Source of the DNA: Methylomonas rosea
GTDB lineage: Bacteria > Pseudomonadota > Gammaproteobacteria > Methylococcales > Methylomonadaceae
NCBI RefSeq assembly: GCF_024505055.1
Contig: NZ_JANIBL010000001.1
Span: forward strand, 1-64,000
DNA: 64,000 nucleotides
Direction: 5' to 3'
In this document: positions 1 through 8,630 of the stretch, piece after piece
Layout: every line of letters starts with the position of its first letter
Position numbering within the stretch: the stretch's first letter is position 1
The notes under the pieces: model-generated
Told to the model about the DNA's origin: nothing
Seen by the model: the letters and a program-made list of their open reading frames with translations, nothing else
Databases searched by the model: none
Translations under genes and position numbers: made by a program

Positions 1-726
1 GTCGCCGGCACCGGTGGTGTCTATCGCGACGACGGGCGGCGCGCCGAGGCTGCCGCGCTCCTGGTCGCGTTGCCAGATCAAGCCACGTTCACCCAGGGTA
101 ACTACTACCACAGGAGCAATCGTCGCCAGTTTGCTTAAAGCGTTATGCTCGTCATCGGCGTATTGCAACGCAAACTTCTCCGAACAGACCAGATATTCGA
201 CTTTGTCCATCAAAGCCAAAGTACCGTCGTGCAGCGAGCCGGCGTCTAACACTGAAGGTATGGGGTGGGTTAACTGATTCAGAAAACGAAGGGAAATATG
301 CGGTTCGTGTCCATCGAACAACAGCACTTTGGCTGCTAGATCGTCAAAGTTGATGGCGTTGGCGGGCAGGGCGCTGGTTTGCCCTTTGTAATTGATTAAC
401 GCGCGCTGACCGTTCGGTTTGACCAGCACCGTCGATAGCGGGGTTGGCGATGTGCCGCGCACAACAAGCTGGGTATCCACACCGTGTTCTTGCAACTCCC
501 GCAAATGACTGTCGCCATACACGTCATTACCCAAATAACCGCAAAAACCGGCCTTACCGCCTAGTTTGGCAACCGTAACGGCGGCGTTGGCAGCGGGTCC
601 GCCACCGCAGCCCAGCAAGTCGTCGGCAACTAGCTTCTCATCGGCACCGGGATGATGCGGCACCGAAAACACCAAATCGTAACTGGCATGGCCGACGCAA
701 AGTACGTCGAGCGGTTTGTCTGTCAC
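1..726 (-). CDS. PfkB-family carbohydrate/nucleoside kinase, 3' end beyond window
   Basis: Only the first 242 codons are present; the frame runs open to the window edge. The start is GTG at 726-724, whose GTGA overlaps the stop of the ATP-grasp gene by 4 bases, implying translational coupling. Translation shows the PfkB fold: an early Gly-rich substrate loop (GCGGGPAANAA, about residues 37-47), Gly-rich strands (KLGGKAGFCGYLGND) and, at the very edge, the C-terminal signature DTTGAGD with the catalytic Asp as the last codon. Family members phosphorylate sugars or nucleosides with ATP (ribokinase, adenosine kinase, fructokinase); the substrate cannot be read from the sequence. Its coupling to the RimK-like gene suggests membership of the same pathway, which is inference. 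Confidence 0.85.
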   Translation of the reverse strand, partial: MTDKPLDVLCVGHASYDLVFSVPHHPGADEKLVADDLLGCGGGPAANAAVTVAKLGGKAGFCGYLGNDVYGDSHLRELQEHGVDTQLVVRGTSPTPLSTVLVKPNGQRALINYKGQTSALPANAINFDDLAAKVLLFDGHEPHISLRFLNQLTHPIPSVLDAGSLHDGTLALMDKVEYLVCSEKFALQYADDEHNALSKLATIAPVVVVTLGERGLIWQRDQERGSLGAPPVVAIDTTGAGD

Positions 727-2201
727 TGCGCGACCCCTTTGCTGCGGTTGTCCATCCGCCGCAGAAATTCGCTCATGATGGCTTTGTACAATTCATCACC
801 CAGATATTGGTCTTCCACGCCGCTGTCGATGCTGGGATTGTCGTTGACTTCTATCACGTAGCCCTTGCCGTTGATTTCTTTCACATCCACACCATATAAA
901 CCGTTGCCGATAGGTTGCGTGGCCCGCAAGGCCGCTTCCAGTACGCCTTTGGGTACTTCGAAGGTAGGCAGGGTGTCAAAGTTGCCGCTGTCGGTGCGTT
1001 TGGCGCCGTGCCGGTAGATTTGCCAATGATTTTTCACCATGAAATAGCGGCAGGCGTACAGGGCTTTTTGGTTGAAGATGCCGATGCGCCAATCAAAATC
1101 GGTGTATAAAAATTCCTGGGCCAGCAATAGCGCCGATTGCTCGAACAATTCGGCAACTTTGCTTTCCAGTTCCTGGCGGTTATGCACTTTGACGATGCCA
1201 CGCGAAAACGAGCCATCAGGGATTTTGATCACCACCGGATAACCGGCGATGGCTTCCAGATTATCCAGATGTTGGGTATTGCCTTTGTGCAAGATCCAGG
1301 TTTTCGGCGACGGTACTTTGTGGGTGCGAAACAGATCGGCCAGGTAGACTTTATTGGCGCAGCGCAGGATGGACGTCGGATCGTCGATCACCACCAAGCC
1401 TTCCGCTTCCGCTTTTTTAGCGAAACGGTAAGTGTGATGGTCGATGGCGGTGGTCTCGCGGATGAACAGGCCATCAAATTCCGGCAGACGGCCGTAATGA
1501 TTCAAGGTGATCAATTCCACATCTATGCCCAGTTGCCGGCCGGCATCGATAAATTTTTTCAGCGCGCCGCGATTGCTGGGCGGCAATTGTTCGGAGGGGT
1601 TGATCAGAATCGCCAAATCGTAGCGGGCGGTTTTCCGGGCCCGGCTTTTCCGCCATACCTTTTTACTAAAGCGGTCCAGCGCGTCGGCAAACAAGGTTTG
1701 CATGGCATCGTCCAATTGCCGGGGAGACACGGCTTTTAGATCGGTGATTTGCCATTGCTGGTCAAAGCGCAAGCTAATTTCCAAGATCGGGCAAGCGAAA
1801 CGCTCGAACAGCAGTCGGGTCAGTTCTTGAAAAGCCGCTTCCGGCGTCGTGCCGAAATAACTATACAGGGTGAATTCGCCGTTTTTATTTTGATGTTTAA
1901 ACGCCCGCGCCAGCGGCTGGTTTAAGTCTTCCAGTTGCAAACGGTACAGCGCATTTTTGCCCAAGTCGTTGATGACCTTCACCGAGGGAATGACGTGGTG
2001 ATTGCGTGCCTCGGCGAGCAGCGAACAATAATAGCCGTCAGACAGATAGGTGTAGCTGCTGCATAGGTTTATCACCCGCACCCGCTGATCGGGGTCGGTT
2101 TGTTCGCTGGCCAGATAGTCTTCAAAACTAACGACCTGATCGCTGGGATAATAAGGATTCCAATCCGAGAGGTCGTCAACGACCAACAGCGTACTTGCCA
2201 T
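723..2201 (-). CDS. RimK-like ATP-grasp ligase with N-terminal RLAN-type domain
   Basis: 492 aa. The C-terminal half (about 285-480) is an ATP-grasp fold of the RimK/glutathione synthetase type: a strand with the nucleotide-binding Lys (YPVVIKIPDGSFSRG), a Glu/Asp-rich strand (QEFLYTDFDWRIG) and the metal-binding end EVNDNPSIDSG with the E-x-N pair. The N-terminal half (1-200) matches the extension seen in RimK relatives with a RLAN domain rather than true RimK, which is about 300 aa. Such enzymes form an acyl-phosphate and ligate an amine, typically adding amino acids to a peptide or small molecule. It is divergently transcribed from the DUF2817 and GNAT-C39 genes and coupled to the PfkB kinase downstream. 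Substrate unknown. Confidence 0.88.
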   Translation of the reverse strand: MASTLLVVDDLSDWNPYYPSDQVVSFEDYLASEQTDPDQRVRVINLCSSYTYLSDGYYCSLLAEARNHHVIPSVKVINDLGKNALYRLQLEDLNQPLARAFKHQNKNGEFTLYSYFGTTPEAAFQELTRLLFERFACPILEISLRFDQQWQITDLKAVSPRQLDDAMQTLFADALDRFSKKVWRKSRARKTARYDLAILINPSEQLPPSNRGALKKFIDAGRQLGIDVELITLNHYGRLPEFDGLFIRETTAIDHHTYRFAKKAEAEGLVVIDDPTSILRCANKVYLADLFRTHKVPSPKTWILHKGNTQHLDNLEAIAGYPVVIKIPDGSFSRGIVKVHNRQELESKVAELFEQSALLLAQEFLYTDFDWRIGIFNQKALYACRYFMVKNHWQIYRHGAKRTDSGNFDTLPTFEVPKGVLEAALRATQPIGNGLYGVDVKEINGKGYVIEVNDNPSIDSGVEDQYLGDELYKAIMSEFLRRMDNRSKGVAQ

Positions 2202-2355
2202 GGTAAAAATGCTCAGTAAGTTTTTGTTGGGCGGGATTTTGAAACCAGTAGGGTTTTAAGACAAGCCGAATTCTGAAATTCCCTTTAAGACTGCCTATTG
2301 CTTGCGGCTGAGGGGTTTGCCACACTGTACAATTACTGTCTCCGAACATTTGAGT

Positions 2356-3459
2356 ATGCAGATGAGTTTGTCCCCATTCGGCACTGAAATTGATACCAGC
2401 GTATTCCCGGCTAGTTATGCGTCGGCCCGTCATGGCTGGTTGGCGTTATTGGCGGAACTGCCACACCCCGTGCGGCATGAGATTTATCAATGCGCTGGAC
2501 TGGGGCCGGACGGTGAAGCTCTGCTAACCGATGCCGCCTGGATAGGCGATGAACAAGCAGAAAACTTGGTAGTGTGCCTTGCTGCCACGCATGGTGTGGA
2601 AGGCTTTGCCGGCAGTGCGATACAGCTTGATTTTCTGCAAGGATTAAGCAAGCGTCACTTGGACATTCCAAACAATACCGCGATATTGTTGGTCCACGCG
2701 CTGACGCCTTGGGGTTACGCTTGGTCGCGGCGCTGCGACGGCGACGGCGTGGATTTGAATCGGAATGCGGTGGATTTTTGTCAGCCCTTACCGGACAACC
2801 CCGATTACGACAATTTGCGGGATTGGCTATTCGTCATGGATATGGATCAAAGACAGCAGGCGTTTGCCGATTTTAGCCGGCAATACGGTCGAGTCGCATT
2901 GGAAAAAGCCATCAGCGGCGGCCAATACCGCGATCCGTCCGGTCCGTTTTACGGTGGCCGCGCGCCGGCGCATGGCCGGCTGGTCTGTGAGGACTTGATT
3001 CAACGTCACAGCTTGGCGCAACGCCGCCTGGCGGTGGTGGATTTGCATACCGGTCTCGGACCCTATGGTTACGGGGAAATTATCTGCGACCATCAGCCCG
3101 ACAGCCCCGGCGCGGCGGTTGCGCAAAGCTGGTATGGCGATTCGGTGACCCAGCCACTGGCGGGTACTTCCAGTTCTGTGCCCAAGCTGGGTTTATTGGA
3201 TTATCTGTGGCACGCCAACATGAATCCACAAAGTTGTTATGTGACGCTGGAGTTTGGCACGTACAGCACCGATCACTTGTTTGAAGTGCTGTTGCGCGAT
3301 CATCAATTGTGGGCGGCAGAAGATAATCACGATCAACGTTTTGCCCACAGCCTGACGATGCGGCATCATTTCTGTCCCAATGACAACGCCTGGCAGGAAA
3401 TGGTGTTGTTTCGCGCTCGGCAAGTGCTGGGTCAGGCGCTACGCGGAGTGTCGTCGTGA
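2356..3459 (+). CDS. DUF2817 M14-like zinc carboxypeptidase/desuccinylase-type hydrolase
   Basis: 367 aa from ATG 2356; ATG 2362 is equally possible, and the frame is open upstream to 2302 but that extension looks non-coding. It carries the zinc site of the M14/succinylglutamate desuccinylase fold: HGVEG (H79, E82), VDLNRN at about 132-137 (substrate-binding Arg), a later VVDLHTGLG His ligand, and TLEFGTYS with the likely catalytic Glu. These enzymes cut C-terminal amino acids or N-acyl amino acids. It overlaps the next gene by 3 bases (GTGA), so the hydrolase and the GNAT-C39 fusion are probably made together. Its position opposite the ATP-grasp ligase suggests it trims or recycles the ligase product (inference). 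Confidence 0.85.
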   Translation: MQMSLSPFGTEIDTSVFPASYASARHGWLALLAELPHPVRHEIYQCAGLGPDGEALLTDAAWIGDEQAENLVVCLAATHGVEGFAGSAIQLDFLQGLSKRHLDIPNNTAILLVHALTPWGYAWSRRCDGDGVDLNRNAVDFCQPLPDNPDYDNLRDWLFVMDMDQRQQAFADFSRQYGRVALEKAISGGQYRDPSGPFYGGRAPAHGRLVCEDLIQRHSLAQRRLAVVDLHTGLGPYGYGEIICDHQPDSPGAAVAQSWYGDSVTQPLAGTSSSVPKLGLLDYLWHANMNPQSCYVTLEFGTYSTDHLFEVLLRDHQLWAAEDNHDQRFAHSLTMRHHFCPNDNAWQEMVLFRARQVLGQALRGVSS

Positions 3460-4583
3460 CGGCTTTGCCGGCTTTAGCCAACGCGTTGGCTGTGCGTCCG
3501 GCGCAAAGTGCCGATCTGGAGGGCTTGGTGGCGTTGGAGAATGCCAGCTTCGCTACCGATAAATTAAGCCGACGCAGTTTCCGGCATTGGTTGAGTTCCG
3601 ATCATCGCGCCCTGTTGTTAGCCGAATGGGCGGGGCTGGTGGCCGGCTATATTTTGATTATTTATCACCCCGGCACCCGCTTGGCGCGGATTTATTCGCT
3701 GGCGGTGGCGCCGCAGCTGCGCGGCAAGGGCATAGCCAAGGCTTTAATGCTGGCCGGCGAGCAAGCGGCCAGCGACGATGGTCGCCTGTATCTGCGCCTG
3801 GAAGTGAGCGTGGATAACACTCCGGCCATCCGCCTTTACGAGGCGCTGGGCTTTCAAAAATTTGGTTTGTATCGAGACTATTACCAAGACCATAAAGATG
3901 CGTTGCGCTATCAAAAACGCATCCGCCGCTACCGCGATACCCCGCAGCATCGTTCGGTACATTGGCTGCGGCAAACTACGCCGTTTACCTGCGGCCCGGC
4001 GGCGTTAATGATGGCGATGCACGCATTAAATAAAACTTATCTGCCGTCGCGCGAACAGGAAATCGAGTTGTGGCGTGAAGCCACGACTATATTTATGACC
4101 TCCGGACACGGCGGTTGCCACCCCATAGGCTTGGCCTTGGCTGCCAAACGCCGGCAGTTTGCGGTGGAAGTCTGGATTAATCAAACCGGCTCCTTGTTTA
4201 TTGATAGCGTGCGCAGCGACGACAAAAAACAGATCGTCGAGCTGGTGGATAACTGCTTCAAGCGCGAAGCGGCGGAGCAGGGCGTGGCGATACACTATGC
4301 CAATGTTACGCAGAACGATTTGATCTCTGCGTTCGAAGCCGGGGCGATACCGTTAATCCTGATCAGTACCTTTTCGATGGATCGTAAAAAAGCCCCGCAC
4401 TGGGTGGTGATGAGCGGTTTTGATAAGGATTGTTTGTATATGCACGATTCCGACCCGGACGACGGTCGGCAGAATGAGCTGGATTGCCAGTTTATTCCCA
4501 TCGCCCGTGAGGATTTTGATCGCATGTCCTGCTTCGGCAAGTCGCGGTTGCGGACGGCGGTAGTTGTGCGGCCCGGCTTATAG
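3456..4583 (+). CDS. GNAT acetyltransferase fused to C39-like cysteine peptidase (DUF3335)
   Basis: 375 aa, GTG start overlapping the previous stop. Residues about 12-155 form a RimI-like GNAT domain with the acetyl-CoA loop RGKGIA (89-94) and the NTPAIRLYEALGF helix. Residues about 165-370 form a papain-like domain of the peptidase C39-like/DUF3335 family: TPFTCGPAA places a nucleophile Cys at 179, HWVVMSGFD a His at 315, and HDSDPDD an Asp near 331-333, so the triad appears intact. No secretion signal is visible, so it is likely cytoplasmic. Family members with this fusion are known next to RimK-like ligases. A role in acylating and cleaving an amino-acid tag or peptide is plausible but unproven. 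Confidence 0.88.
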   Translation: MTALPALANALAVRPAQSADLEGLVALENASFATDKLSRRSFRHWLSSDHRALLLAEWAGLVAGYILIIYHPGTRLARIYSLAVAPQLRGKGIAKALMLAGEQAASDDGRLYLRLEVSVDNTPAIRLYEALGFQKFGLYRDYYQDHKDALRYQKRIRRYRDTPQHRSVHWLRQTTPFTCGPAALMMAMHALNKTYLPSREQEIELWREATTIFMTSGHGGCHPIGLALAAKRRQFAVEVWINQTGSLFIDSVRSDDKKQIVELVDNCFKREAAEQGVAIHYANVTQNDLISAFEAGAIPLILISTFSMDRKKAPHWVVMSGFDKDCLYMHDSDPDDGRQNELDCQFIPIAREDFDRMSCFGKSRLRTAVVVRPGL

Positions 4584-4662
4584 TTCGAGCTTTTCGTTCT
4601 CAGGCAGCCGCGCAGGCGTTACAATTGCCGTAGCAACCCTGTATATTCGCGAGACTTTATTC

Positions 4663-4818
4663 ATGAACAAACACAGTCACGATGACAGCAAGAAGGTTAA
4701 AAACATCGCCGCAGTTATCTATCTGTTGGTGCTGACGTTTCTGGTCGGCGGTTCTTATCTGCATCAGCAGAGATCAGGCGCCGCTCAAGTTGCGTCAAGC
4801 ACTGCCGTACAGCCCTGA
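4663..4818 (+). CDS. small single-span membrane protein
   Basis: 51 aa from ATG 4663. It has a basic, His/Asp/Lys-rich N-terminus (MNKHSHDDSKKVK), one hydrophobic segment at about residues 13-28 (AAVIYLLVLTFLVGG) and a short polar tail, consistent with a one-span inner-membrane protein with the N-terminus inside. The longer open frame upstream, to 4564, overlaps the end of the GNAT-C39 gene and has no coding look. I recognise no family. It stands alone between the peptide-modification genes and alaC. Confidence 0.55.
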   Translation: MNKHSHDDSKKVKNIAAVIYLLVLTFLVGGSYLHQQRSGAAQVASSTAVQP

Positions 4819-4945
4819 ATTCCAGCCGATCACGATTTTCGGACGCGCCCCGCTGCACCGAAATTGACATCGCTCTGCAACAACAGTACCTTAGCCGGCT
4901 TTTCTTTAGAAGCCGTCTCCAAAATCAGAATCTTAAGAGTCATTA

Positions 4946-6130
4946 ATGGAAGAATTTCATCGCATTAGCCGCCTGCCGCCTTACGTTTTTAATATCGTCA
5001 ACGAGCTGAAAGCCAAAGCCCGAGCGGAAGGCGAGGACGTTATCGATTTCGGTATGGGCAATCCGGACCAGCCCACGCCCAAGCACATACTCGACAAGAT
5101 GGTGGAAGTGGCGCAGCGCGACGACACGCATCGCTATTCGGTGTCCAAAGGCATTCCTCGTTTGCGCAAAGCCATTTGCGGTTGGTACAAACGGCGTTTT
5201 GATGTTGATTTGGATTTCAATACCGAAGCCATTGTCACCATAGGCTCGAAGGAAGGCTTGTCGCATTTGGCTCTGGCGACGCTGGGCCCCGGCGATGTGG
5301 TGTTGGTGCCTAACCCCGCTTACCCGATTCATCCGTATGGCGTGGTGATCGCCGGCGCGGATATTCGCCATGTGCCGTTGACGCCCGGCGTCGATTTTTT
5401 TGAAGAATTACAAAAAGGCATTGCCGAATGCTGGCCCAAGCCGAAAATGTTAATTCTGAATTTTCCGGGCAATCCGACCTGCCAATGCGTGGAGCTGGAT
5501 TTCTTCGAGAAAGTGGTGGCGATTTGTAAAGAACATAATATCTGGATCGTCCACGACATCGCTTATGCGGACATCGTGTTCGATGGCTATGTGGCCCCGT
5601 CGATATTGCAGGTGGAAGGTGCGAAAGACATCGCCGTCGAGTTTTTCTCCTTATCCAAAAGTTACAACATGCCGGGCTGGCGGGTAGGATTCATGTGCGG
5701 CAATCCAACCTTGGTGGCCGCTTTGACTCGCATCAAATCCTATATGGATTACGGCACGTTTACACCGATTCAAGTGGCGGCGATCACCGCTCTGGAAGGT
5801 CCGCAAGATTGCGTGAAAGAAATCTGCGACATGTACAAAGCGCGCCGCGATGTACTGTGCGACGGCTTGAATGCGATGGGTTGGCACGTCGAGAAGCCCA
5901 AGGCCACGATGTTTGTTTGGGCCAAGATTCCGGAAGCCTACCGGGAAATGGGCTCCATCGAATTTGCCAAGAAATTGATCATCGATGCCAAGGTGGCGAT
6001 ATCGCCGGGTATCGGTTTTGGTCAACACGGCGACGATCATATCCGTTTTAGTTTGATCGAAAACGAGCATAGAACCCGCCAGGCCTTGCGCAGCATCCGC
6101 AATATGCTGAAAAAAGACAACGTAGTATAA
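4946..6130 (+). CDS. alaC: alanine transaminase AlaC-type aminotransferase
   Basis: 394 aa, class I/II PLP aminotransferase. Diagnostic parts: [12 protein letters not shown] near the N-terminus, the NFPGNPTCQ substrate-carboxylate region, and the PLP Schiff-base lysine in [15 protein letters not shown]. It matches the AlaC/YfdZ type, which converts pyruvate plus glutamate to alanine plus 2-oxoglutarate; related enzymes in this class can act on other amino acids. It sits 37 bases ahead of hom and thrC, so it is probably co-transcribed with the aspartate-family genes. Full length, with no oddities. Confidence 0.9.
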   Translation: MEEFHRISRLPPYVFNIVNELKAKARAEGEDVIDFGMGNPDQPTPKHILDKMVEVAQRDDTHRYSVSKGIPRLRKAICGWYKRRFDVDLDFNTEAIVTIGSKEGLSHLALATLGPGDVVLVPNPAYPIHPYGVVIAGADIRHVPLTPGVDFFEELQKGIAECWPKPKMLILNFPGNPTCQCVELDFFEKVVAICKEHNIWIVHDIAYADIVFDGYVAPSILQVEGAKDIAVEFFSLSKSYNMPGWRVGFMCGNPTLVAALTRIKSYMDYGTFTPIQVAAITALEGPQDCVKEICDMYKARRDVLCDGLNAMGWHVEKPKATMFVWAKIPEAYREMGSIEFAKKLIIDAKVAISPGIGFGQHGDDHIRFSLIENEHRTRQALRSIRNMLKKDNVV

Positions 6131-6167
6131 TCGCCGCCATTTTTGGGTATAACGCTAGGAGTCAGGT

Positions 6168-7478
6168 TTGAAGCCGGTAACAGTTGGGGTTTTGGGATTG
6201 GGGACCGTCGGTGGCGGCACCGTCAACGTACTGAAAAGGAATGCCGGGGAAATTGCCCGCCGGGCCGGCCGTGAAATCGTGGTCACCCGTGCTTCTGCGC
6301 GCGATCTGAATCGGACGCGGATTTGCGCTACCGATGGCATCACCTTGACCTCAGATCCGTTCGAGATCGTCAATGATCCTGATATCGATGTGGTCGTCGA
6401 ATTGATCGGCGGCTACGATCTGGCTAAACAACTGGTGTTAACGGCGATTGCCAACGGCAAGCATGTGGTCACCGCCAATAAAGCCCTGATAGCTCTACAC
6501 GGTAACGAAATTTTCGCGGAAGCCAGCAAAAAAGGCGTGATGGTATTGTTTGAAGCGGCCGTGGCCGGCGGCATACCCATCATCAAAGCCATCCGCGAAG
6601 GTCTGGCCGGCAACCGCATCAAATGGTTGGCGGGCATCATCAACGGCACCGGCAACTTCATCCTCACCGAAATGCGCGACAAAGGTCGCGACTTTACAGA
6701 TGTATTGGCCGAAGCGCAGGCGCTTGGATACGCGGAAGCCGATCCAACTTTCGATGTGGAGGGCATAGATGCCGGGCATAAATTGACCATTCTGGCGTCA
6801 ATCGCCTTCGGCATTCCGTTGCAGTTCGAGAAAGTTTTCACGGAAGGTATCACCAAAATCACCCGCCTGGATGTCGAGTACGCCGAAGCGCTAGGTTATC
6901 GAATCAAGAACCTTGGTATTGCCCGCAAAACCGAAGATGGCATTGAATTACGCGTACATCCGACGCTGATTCCCAAGCGCCGCTTGATCGCCAATGTCGA
7001 TGGCGTGATGAATGCGGTGCTGGTGTGCGGCGATGCGGTTGGTCCAACCTTATATTATGGCGCCGGCGCGGGTGCAGAGCCGACTGCTTCCGCTGTAGTG
7101 GCCGATCTGGTAGATGTGGTTAGAGCGATGACCAGCGACCCGGAAAACCGGGTGCCACATCTGGCCTTCCAGGCCGATGCGATTGCCGACATCCCGGTGT
7201 TGCCTGCCGAGCAAATTAAAACTGCTTACTACCTGCGCCTGACCGCCGAAGACAAGCCCGGCGTGCTGGCCGATGTGACCCGAATACTGGCCGCGCACAA
7301 CATCAGCATTGAAGCCTTGATCCAAAAAGAGCCGCCGCAAGGCGAGACTTCGGTACCCATCATCATGTTGACGCAACTGACTCTGGAAAAAGAAATGAAC
7401 GCCGCGATTGCGGCCATCGAAGCGCTGGCGACAGTCAGCGGCAAAGTGGCGCGGATTCGCTTGGAAACTTTAGGATAA
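6168..7478 (+). CDS. hom: homoserine dehydrogenase
   Basis: 436 aa. The start is TTG at 6168, supported by AGGAG at 6157-6161 with 6-base spacing. The N-terminal Rossmann fold shows GVLGLGTVGGGTVN. The catalytic region includes ITANKA-like VTANKALI and the GIINGTGNFILTEM motif. An ACT domain at about 350-430 (YYLRLTAEDKPGVLADVT) is expected to bind threonine for feedback inhibition. It reduces aspartate semialdehyde to homoserine, the branch point to threonine and methionine. It is followed after 3 bases by thrC. Confidence 0.96.
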   Translation: MKPVTVGVLGLGTVGGGTVNVLKRNAGEIARRAGREIVVTRASARDLNRTRICATDGITLTSDPFEIVNDPDIDVVVELIGGYDLAKQLVLTAIANGKHVVTANKALIALHGNEIFAEASKKGVMVLFEAAVAGGIPIIKAIREGLAGNRIKWLAGIINGTGNFILTEMRDKGRDFTDVLAEAQALGYAEADPTFDVEGIDAGHKLTILASIAFGIPLQFEKVFTEGITKITRLDVEYAEALGYRIKNLGIARKTEDGIELRVHPTLIPKRRLIANVDGVMNAVLVCGDAVGPTLYYGAGAGAEPTASAVVADLVDVVRAMTSDPENRVPHLAFQADAIADIPVLPAEQIKTAYYLRLTAEDKPGVLADVTRILAAHNISIEALIQKEPPQGETSVPIIMLTQLTLEKEMNAAIAAIEALATVSGKVARIRLETLG

Positions 7479-7481
7479 ACC

Positions 7482-8576
7482 ATGGCAAACCAAACCCGCT
7501 ATACAGGCATCATCGAACGTTACCGCGACCGCTTGCCGGTCTCCGCCGACACCAGGCTGATCAGTCTTTGCGAAGGCAATACTCCGCTGATTCAGTTGCA
7601 AAATATTCCGCGACTGATTGGCAAGGATGTCGATATTTACGTTAAATTCGAAGGTTTGAATCCGACCGGTTCCTTTAAAGATCGCGGTATGACCATGGCG
7701 GTGACCAAAGCCGTGGAAGAGGGCAGCCAGGCCATTATTTGCGCGTCCACTGGTAATACTTCGGCGGCTGCGGCTGCGTATGCAGTCCGCGCCGGCATCA
7801 AAGCCTTTGTATTGATTCCGGAAGGCAAGATTGCGTTGGGAAAATTGGCGCAAACGCTAATGTACGGTGCGCAAATTATTCAGATCAACGGCAATTTCGA
7901 CGCCGGCATGGATATTGTGAAGAAAATTTCCGATCACGCGCCCGTCACCATTGTAAATTCCATCAACCCCTATCGGATCGACGGCCAAAAAACTGCCGCT
8001 TTCGAAATCGTCGATGCGCTGGGCGATGCTCCCGATTTCCACTGCTTGCCCGTCGGTAATGCCGGCAATATCACCGCCTATTGGAAAGGTTATAAAGAAT
8101 ATTCGACCGATAGCGCAACGCATAAAGCCGTTACTAAAAAGCGGCCGGTGATGTGCGGGTATCAAGCCGCCGGTGCTGCGCCATTTGTTGCTAGAGCAAT
8201 GGTGGATAACCCGGAAACCGTGGCTACGGCAATCCGTATCGGTCATCCGCAATCTTGGGATGGCGCCTGGACCGCGCAGAAACAATCCGGCGGTTGGTTT
8301 GAGTCGTTCACCGACCAGCAAATCTTGGCCGCACAAAAAATGTTGTCGTCCTACGAAGGCATTTTCTGTGAGCCGGCTTCCGCTACATCACTGGCTGGCG
8401 CTTTGCATGACATCGCCAACGGTAATATTCCGGAGGGTAGCAAAATTGTTTGTACCTTGACCGGCAACGGTATCAAGGATCCGGATATTGCCATCAGTCA
8501 GTGTAAAGACGCACATCCGGTGACGATCGACGCCACACTGGATGCGGTGAAAAAAGCTATTCTGGATTCGATGTGA
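7482..8576 (+). CDS. thrC: threonine synthase
   Basis: 364 aa PLP enzyme of fold type II. The cofactor lysine sits in PTGSFKDRGM (about residues 62-71). The phosphate-binding Gly-rich loop is VGNAGNITAYW, and an ASTGNTSAAAAAYA helix is present. It converts O-phosphohomoserine to threonine. The length fits the shorter bacterial class rather than the ~430-aa E. coli type. Homoserine kinase (thrB) is not in this window. The operon ends with a strong hairpin about 20 bases downstream. Confidence 0.96.
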   Translation: MANQTRYTGIIERYRDRLPVSADTRLISLCEGNTPLIQLQNIPRLIGKDVDIYVKFEGLNPTGSFKDRGMTMAVTKAVEEGSQAIICASTGNTSAAAAAYAVRAGIKAFVLIPEGKIALGKLAQTLMYGAQIIQINGNFDAGMDIVKKISDHAPVTIVNSINPYRIDGQKTAAFEIVDALGDAPDFHCLPVGNAGNITAYWKGYKEYSTDSATHKAVTKKRPVMCGYQAAGAAPFVARAMVDNPETVATAIRIGHPQSWDGAWTAQKQSGGWFESFTDQQILAAQKMLSSYEGIFCEPASATSLAGALHDIANGNIPEGSKIVCTLTGNGIKDPDIAISQCKDAHPVTIDATLDAVKKAILDSM

Positions 8577-8595
8577 GTCTAACGATGAGCATCGG

Positions 8596-8620
8596 AAAGC
8601 CGGCATTTGCCGGCTTTTTT
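8596..8620 (+). terminator. intrinsic terminator after thrC
   Basis: AAAGCCGGC, a 4-base loop (ATTT) and GCCGGCTTT form a strong stem followed by TTTTTT at 8615-8620. It closes the alaC-hom-thrC unit and lies just ahead of the recJ start, so recJ ATG at 8631 is preferred over an in-frame TTG inside this hairpin (8607). Confidence 0.85.
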
Positions 8621-8630
8621 ATTGCCTGAT

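Noticed and set aside
1137-1739. 200-codon plus frame opposite the ATP-grasp gene
   Set aside because: Shadow of the ligase; Gln/Arg/Phe-rich composition typical of antisense frames.
2317-2333. Promoter-like TTGCCA and TACAAT ahead of the DUF2817 gene
   Set aside because: The spacing between the boxes is only 5 bases, so it cannot be a sigma-70 promoter as paired.
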